Assembly: GCA_039584685.1 (NCBI GenBank)
Contig: JBDGXI010000221.1
Coordinates: 1 to 5,213 of the forward strand
DNA: 5,213 bases
From: Benthicola sp039584685
Lineage (GTDB): Bacteria > Gemmatimonadota > Gemmatimonadetes > Palauibacterales > Palauibacteraceae
Direction of reading: 5' to 3'
In this document: positions 1-5,213 of the stretch, one piece after another
Layout: every line of letters begins with the position of its first letter
How positions within the stretch are numbered: position 1 is the stretch's first letter
Translations under genes and position numbers: made by a program
Notes under the pieces: model-generated
What the model saw: only the letters and a program-made list of their open reading frames with translations
Told to the model about the DNA's origin: nothing
Database searches by the model: none

Positions 1-1
1 G

Positions 2-2539
2 CCCAGAGAACGACATCGACAGCACGATGAAGAAGTAGGTCATCGCAGACAGCACGCCGACCCTGGTCAGCAGCCACGCGAAGCAGGCCGCGATGCCGAT
101 CGCAAAGACGAGGGCGCCCCACGTCGAGTCGCCGCCGAGGAAGTGGTACACCCACGACTGCGCGAGCGCCATGATGGCCATGCCCAGCAGCAGGCTCGCA
201 ACCGCGTGGCGCACGAGCACGCGAGTGAGGACCATGACCCCGGCCATGAGAATGCCGGCAAGAACCGCCCACGCGATCATGTGAGCCCTGTTGGCCATGA
301 AGTGTTCAGGTGACTGGATGGACCTCAACGAGAGGGCCTGTGCCAGGCGGGCGGAGCCCCCTGCCGTCAATGCCCAATGAGCGCTCGACACCAGTCTCAG
401 GACCAGCACAAAAACGCAGCCCGTGACCAGGCCGACCAGTACCTCTCGACCGACGGCGGGATCCCGCCATCGCCCCGAGAGAGCGCGGACGAGACCAATC
501 AGCATGCGCGGCCAGACCCGCCGCACATATGGCTCGATGGCCAGATAGTACAGCCACGCCTCGATCCCGTGTATCAGGATGTGGCCGGCCGCCGGACCAC
601 CGAGCAAGGCCGCGAGCCGACCGACAGGGTCCGATCCCCCGAGCGTGATCGAGATGATCTCGAGGCAAGCGTACAGCCCGCCGACGAGGAGCGCGCAGCG
701 GAGAGCGTTTCGGCGATCGACCCGACCCGCCCGGACGTTGCGAGCCGCGAGGATGATCGCGAACAGGAGGAAGAACTTCGGAAGGTACTGCTGGCCAAGA
801 CGGCCGATGAACGGGAGAACACCATGCGTGGCACTCTGAGCGAACATGCGGTGGTTCGGCACCATGCCATCTTGAAGGCCGACGATTTCAAAGTAATTCG
901 GATGCCCTTTGAACGCGCCCATCAGCACCGTGACCGGCTCTCGCCTCCCGGGCGATGAATCGAACTGCCAGGCGACGATCGTGTCACAGTAGTTCGTCGG
1001 TGCCGCGCCCGGTTCGATCCGGATCGCATCCGACGGATCGAGACCGGCTCGATCGAAGAGCAGCGCCCAGTCGACCTCGTCGGTCGGCACTCCGGACTGA
1101 GCGACCATCGACGGAGGAATCGCGAGTCCGAGCAGCCGGCCACGGGAGTCGAGCGCCACCGTCATGGTGCGGTCCGGCCAGTCGGTGGGCGAGTCGATCA
1201 TCCTGTGTTCCGACGAGTGGAGGTTCGGCGCCAGGAAGTCGCCGGCCGACCATCGCCGCCAGTAGCGGTAGCGAGGCGGCCACTCAACATGCTCAAGCTC
1301 TTGACTCGTCTTTGGATGGTCGCGCAGCGATTGAGCAAACGAGAGGTTCAAGTCATAACCAGACACCGAGAAGCGTGGCAGGTCGCTGAATCCAAGATCC
1401 TCAAGGACCTGTTCTGCAACGACCGACAAACGCTCCGGCGATTGATCCGGCATGACGACTGTCGTTGCGGTGATCACGTAGTTGATTGCGACGGTCACCA
1501 ACATCGTCACAGCCAGGCCGATCGCGACCGCGGGCCGCAGCCCGCCTTCATCGCGCACGTTGGCGACCATCTCGGGCGATGGCGTTTCGCCCGCCGCCAG
1601 GGCCGCTGCGAGCGGGTCACCTCCCGGCAGGGCCGCCAGCACTTGGTAGACCGACTGGGGCCGCTGGGCCGGCTCGGTCTCCAGGCACCGCGTGATCACC
1701 CGCTCAACCGCGGGGTCGATGTCCTCGGTGATCGTGGAGGGCGTCGAGGCCGATCCGCTCGTGTGCTTACGCTTCAGCTCCTCGATGTCGTTGGTGTCGA
1801 AGACAGACTTCCCCGTGAACAGCTCATGAAGGATGAGCCCCATGGAGTAGACATCGCTGCGAACCGACACCGTACCGTTGGTCAGCTGCTCGGGCGCCAT
1901 GTACGCCGGCGTTCCCGCCCGCGCCTCGATTCCCTCAAGCTCGTCGAGGAACCCCGCGAGGCCGAAGTCGGTGATGCGCACGCGCCCGCGCCCGTCGATC
2001 ATGATGTTGGCCGGCTTGAGGTCGCGGTGCAGCACCTTGCTCTCGTGCGCCGCGGCGAGGCCGAGACAGATCTGCCGCGCGATCTCGATGGCCTTTTCGC
2101 GGCTGGGTCGTCCAAGCCGGCGGAGCACCCCGGCCAGATCCTCGCCGTCCACGTACTCCATCGACAGAAAGACGTGCCCGTCCGCCTGCCCGATGTCGTA
2201 GATGCGGCACACGTTGGGATGCGCAATCTGCCGCGCTGTGCGCACCTCGTTGCGGAACCGGCGCAGCCACGACTCGTCCGCCGCCACGCGCTCGGGCAGG
2301 AACTTCAGGGCGACCGACTGGCCGAGCTCGAGGTCGTCGGCGCGGTACACCTCGCCCATGCCGCCCTCACCCAAGAGGGCGACGATTCGGTAACGCGAGC
2401 CCAGTCGCTGTCCCGGCTCGAAGCGTCCATGGCGGAAGTCGGTGCCGCCCGAGGCCGCGAGCGTGTCCTTCCGGGCCTCGACCGGCATGGTCTCCTCGCC
2501 CGGCAGATCGGGACGGTCGTCGGGAGGTGTGGTCGTCAT
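2..2539 (-). CDS. Membrane-bound Ser/Thr protein kinase with polytopic C-terminal domain (C-terminus beyond window)
   Basis: Read directly on the minus strand, this frame is open for 846 codons from the ATG at 2539 and has no stop before the window edge, so the C-terminus is missing. The N-terminal part is a complete Hanks-type kinase domain (about residues 50-300): glycine loop GEGGMGEV 57-64, VALK Lys79, likely helix-C Glu98, HRDLKPAN 171-178, DFG 191-193, APE 215-217, Asp229 and Arg293. It should phosphorylate Ser/Thr on cytoplasmic partners that the sequence does not identify. A helix at about 336-357 follows, then about 225 residues with no segment hydrophobic enough to span the membrane (probably extracytoplasmic), then several hydrophobic segments from about 588 to the edge. 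A motif around 687-697 (LSGRWRDPAVG) resembles membrane kinases I recall from Acidobacteriota. The activation loop between DFG and GTP has no Ser or Thr and four acidic residues. The start is chosen because it overlaps the upstream stop (ATGA); no strong ribosome binding site is visible, only GGGG about ten bases upstream. Confidence 0.93.
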   Translation of the reverse strand, partial: MTTTPPDDRPDLPGEETMPVEARKDTLAASGGTDFRHGRFEPGQRLGSRYRIVALLGEGGMGEVYRADDLELGQSVALKFLPERVAADESWLRRFRNEVRTARQIAHPNVCRIYDIGQADGHVFLSMEYVDGEDLAGVLRRLGRPSREKAIEIARQICLGLAAAHESKVLHRDLKPANIMIDGRGRVRITDFGLAGFLDELEGIEARAGTPAYMAPEQLTNGTVSVRSDVYSMGLILHELFTGKSVFDTNDIEELKRKHTSGSASTPSTITEDIDPAVERVITRCLETEPAQRPQSVYQVLAALPGGDPLAAALAAGETPSPEMVANVRDEGGLRPAVAIGLAVTMLVTVAINYVITATTVVMPDQSPERLSVVAEQVLEDLGFSDLPRFSVSGYDLNLSFAQSLRDHPKTSQELEHVEWPPRYRYWRRWSAGDFLAPNLHSSEHRMIDSPTDWPDRTMTVALDSRGRLLGLAIPPSMVAQSGVPTDEVDWALLFDRAGLDPSDAIRIEPGAAPTNYCDTIVAWQFDSSPGRREPVTVLMGAFKGHPNYFEIVGLQDGMVPNHRMFAQSATHGVLPFIGRLGQQYLPKFFLLFAIILAARNVRAGRVDRRNALRCALLVGGLYACLEIISITLGGSDPVGRLAALLGGPAAGHILIHGIEAWLYYLAIEPYVRRVWPRMLIGLVRALSGRWRDPAVGREVLVGLVTGCVFVLVLRLVSSAHWALTAGGSARLAQALSLRSIQSPEHFMANRAHMIAWAVLAGILMAGVMVLTRVLVRHAVASLLLGMAIMALAQSWVYHFLGGDSTWGALVFAIGIAACFAWLLTRVGVLSAMTYFFIVLSMSFSG
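2536..2539 (-). other. ATGA stop-start overlap between the two kinase genes
   Basis: On the minus strand, the TGA that ends the TPR kinase (2538-2536) shares two bases with the ATG of the next kinase (2539-2537). This arrangement usually means one mRNA and translational coupling. With the upstream gene frameshifted, ribosomes starting at its 5' end would stop at 3895 and would not reach this junction, so the second kinase may be translated less or may depend on its own initiation. Confidence 0.85.
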
Positions 2540-2953
2540 GGCACGAGCCCCATTCTGCGGTGCACCTCCGCGAAACGAGGATCGTCGCGTATGTGCACCA
2601 ATCCCGGTTCGAACCGGAGATTCGGAAGCCATGCTTCATGCGCTGCAACTGCCTTGTCCAGCCGCGCGAAGGCCTCTTCTACTTCGCCGAGCGCCGCGTA
2701 AATCTCGGCGAACCACAGGTGATGTGCCGGCTCTTCGTCCTTCATACGCTGCATCCGGATCAACACTTCGCGTGCATCATCCATTCGCCCGGCCATGGCG
2801 TAGGCGTTGCCCAGAAAACCCAGCAGTGCAAGCTCCGGCTGCTCGCGCGAGAGCACCGACTGCTCGACGAGCGACACCGCCTCGTCAAATCGACCCTGCT
2901 TCTGTCGAACATCGGCCAGCCAGATCAGCGCTTCGTGATGATCGGGATCGAGT
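2536..2953 (-). CDS. C-terminal TPR fragment of the broken kinase gene
   Basis: After the 11-bp duplication the original frame resumes and runs to the TGA at 2536-2538. It encodes the second half of the fifth TPR (D-P-D-H-H-E-A-L), two further repeats ending in MAGR and ALGE, and a degenerate final unit. It closes with RDDPRFAEVHRRMGLVP, a tail often seen at the end of TolB/TPR kinases, where D-P-R-F followed by a short helix and G-L is usual. The same frame is open further upstream to 3117, but that stretch is arginine-rich nonsense overlapping the preceding fragment. I see no start codon with a good ribosome binding site at the junction, so this piece is best treated as the displaced C-terminus of the upstream gene. 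Codon use looks normal, which suggests that the break is recent or is a sequence error. Confidence 0.78.
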
Positions 2954-2975
2954 TCGAGCGCAGCTCGAGCGCAGC
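2954..2975. repeat. Exact 11-bp tandem duplication causing a frameshift
   Basis: The plus-strand unit tcgagcgcagc occurs twice back to back (2954-2964 and 2965-2975). The flanking bases do not extend the match. Eleven bases shift the frame by two. Deleting one copy joins the upstream frame ending AEKVLLAALEL directly to DPDHHEAL and gives a TPR of exactly 34 residues, like the repeats before it. Replication slippage is the simplest origin. Confidence 0.92.
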
Positions 2976-3894
2976 GAGCAAGACCTTCTCTGCCTCGGCA
3001 AGGCGGCCGGTGCCTGAATAGAGCATGCCAAGCCCGGTCAGAAACAGGGCGGAGACGGGATTCGCTTCGATGCCCGCCCTGTACTGCTTCTCCGCGTCTT
3101 CGTACCTGCCGGTCCACGCCAGCATTCGACCGTACTCCAGGTACGCAGTCGCGAGACCCGGGTCGATCGCGATCGCCCGCTCGAACGCCGACTCGGCCCT
3201 CGGCCAGTCCCAGTTCAAGAACATCGCCACGAGTCCGCCGGAGACATGCGCCTCCGACAACTTGTCATCGAGTGTGAGCGCCGTGTCGACATACGTTTGC
3301 GCCTCATCCCTGATCCCGAGTGGCTGCAGCGCACCCCAGCTCGCGAGAATGCATTGGGCGTCGACGAGCCCGCAGTAGGGCAGCGCATAATTCGGATCGA
3401 GTTCGATCGCCCGCTCGAACTGTGCTGCGGCTTTCCAGTCGTCTTCCGTGCTGTTTCTTTGCCACCAGAAATACCGGCCGCGCATATAAGCGAAGTGGGC
3501 ATCGGGAACGGTCGTTCCGCCGCGGGCGAGACGGGATCGTTCATCGTCGGTCAATCTCAGTCGGAGCTCGTCGGCCACGCGATCGGCAATGTCAGTCTCA
3601 AGCTCCAGCACCTTGTCGAGCCGCCCCCTGAATGGGTGGCCCCACAGGCGGCGGTCCTCCTGCATGTCATCCAGCGACACCCGGATCGTCAGCTCGTCGC
3701 CACGTCGTATGAGACGTCCCGTGAGGACCGCGCGTACCCCCAGGGCTTGCGCGATGCGGTCCAGGTCTTCCTCGCCACGAAAGTGAAACGCAGTGCTGCT
3801 GGGCACGACCCGCAGCTCCGAAATCGTCGCCAGCCGATTGATGATGCTCTCTGCGATGCCGTCGCAGAGGAACGCTGCGTTCTCATCGCCGCTC

Positions 3895-4910
<1,016 letters not shown>

Positions 4911-4914
<4 letters not shown>

Positions 4915-5015
4915 GGAGGCCCATGATACGGCCAAGTGGCGGTCGTCTGGCCCGCTGCCGTGCCGCAGAGCGGTCCGACGGCGACGAGGAGTAGCTGAAG
5001 TATGATCGTCAGCAT
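4911..5015 (-). CDS. Doubtful 34-codon hydrophobic ORF overlapping the kinase start
   Basis: The ATG at 5015 opens a 34-residue frame with a hydrophobic stretch (ILQLLLVAVGPL, residues 5-16) followed by C-G-T-A-A-G-Q, which superficially resembles a signal peptide. It lacks the usual positive charge at the N-terminus. Its TGA overlaps the GTG at 4914 by GTGA, so it could be a leader peptide coupled to the kinase. The same frame is open upstream to 5171, but that part runs into the hairpin and looks non-coding. No ribosome binding site precedes the ATG and I recognise no family. Chance is the likelier explanation. Confidence 0.15.
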
Positions 5016-5213
5016 CGAGTCATGGTGCAACGATTGAGTGCAAGAGAGTCGATAACCGTGCGACCCTGAACTTGCCGGCACTTCGCACCAACTCGTCTCG
5101 CTGTTTTCACCGCGGAATCCGTTCCCGAAACGCGTTGGGTTCCCACTATTCACCCATAACCCCAGGGTCACGAGACTCTGGGGTTGTTCGTGCGCGGAGG
5201 CCGCTTGGTGGCC
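4915..5213. other. Upstream intergenic region of the kinase operon
   Basis: Apart from the hairpin and the doubtful small ORF, I see no supported gene in this stretch. The promoter of the minus-strand operon should lie here, but there is no convincing -35/-10 pair. TTGCAC occurs twice on the minus strand (about 5042-5037 and 5031-5026). The second is followed after 17 bases by GATCAT, a poor match to a -10 box. Stops occur in all frames, and I see no tRNA or other structured RNA beyond the hairpin. Confidence 0.4.
5158..5185 (+). terminator. GC-rich hairpin, possible transcription terminator
   Basis: The arms aaccccag and ctggggtt pair perfectly. The inner part adds a G-T position and a GTC/GAC pairing around an ACGA loop, giving a 12-pair stem. 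In plus-strand RNA the odd position is an acceptable G-U pair; in minus-strand RNA it is an A-C mismatch, so the plus direction is slightly favoured. The following bases (gttgttcg) are only weakly U-rich, so termination would be inefficient or bidirectional. It would separate the kinase operon from whatever lies to the right. Confidence 0.5.

Noticed and set aside
377..958. Plus-strand frame of 193 codons, rich in charged residues
   Set aside because: It is opposite the membrane segments of the second kinase, whose minus-strand frame gives clear hydrophobic helices. The charged composition is the complement of hydrophobic codons.
1205..2701. Long plus-strand open frame of 498 codons
   Set aside because: It lies antisense to the second kinase, which has every kinase motif in its own frame. 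The translated product is rich in Arg, His and Asp with no recognisable domain, as expected for a mirror frame in GC-rich DNA.
5026..5042. Repeated TTGCAC as -35 elements of a kinase promoter
   Set aside because: Neither copy has a good -10 box at proper spacing; the best partner (GATCAT) is a poor match, so it is not listed as a promoter.

Overview
The window is GC-rich and, apart from about 300 bases at its right end, is coding on the minus strand. It holds two Hanks-type (eukaryotic-like) Ser/Thr protein kinase genes in tandem, transcribed right to left. The architectures are kinase + one membrane helix + TolB-like domain + TPR array, and kinase + helix + extracytoplasmic domain + multi-pass membrane domain. 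Both are typical of the large kinase expansions in Acidobacteriota (for example Vicinamibacteria) and some other GC-rich soil phyla. That placement is inference from family knowledge; no taxonomic marker gene is present.

Layout, right to left. 5213-4915 is the upstream region, with a strong hairpin at 5158-5185 and a doubtful 34-codon hydrophobic ORF that overlaps the first kinase start by GTGA. 4914-2536 is the first kinase gene. It looks like one gene of about 788 residues broken by two frame-disrupting changes. The first is one surplus base at or near an AAA run (3937-3939), just after the transmembrane helix. The second is an exact 11-bp tandem duplication (2954-2975) in the fifth TPR. 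Removing one A and one 11-bp copy restores one continuous frame, and the fifth TPR becomes exactly 34 residues. As sequenced, the gene gives a membrane-anchored kinase that stops soon after its helix, plus orphaned TolB/TPR and TPR fragments. 2539-2 is the second kinase gene. Its ATG overlaps the stop of the first gene (ATGA). It is open for 846 codons and runs off the left edge of the window.

The two genes probably form an operon of membrane kinases. The first would join a cytoplasmic kinase to a TolB-like/TPR protein-interaction region across one helix. The second would join a cytoplasmic kinase to an extracytoplasmic domain and at least seven or eight further membrane segments. I find no phage, IS, CRISPR, tRNA or rRNA signal. 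The most notable points are the reconstructable double frameshift, whose second event has a visible cause, and the contrast between the two activation loops: Thr-rich in the first kinase, and acidic without Ser/Thr before the GTP motif in the second.
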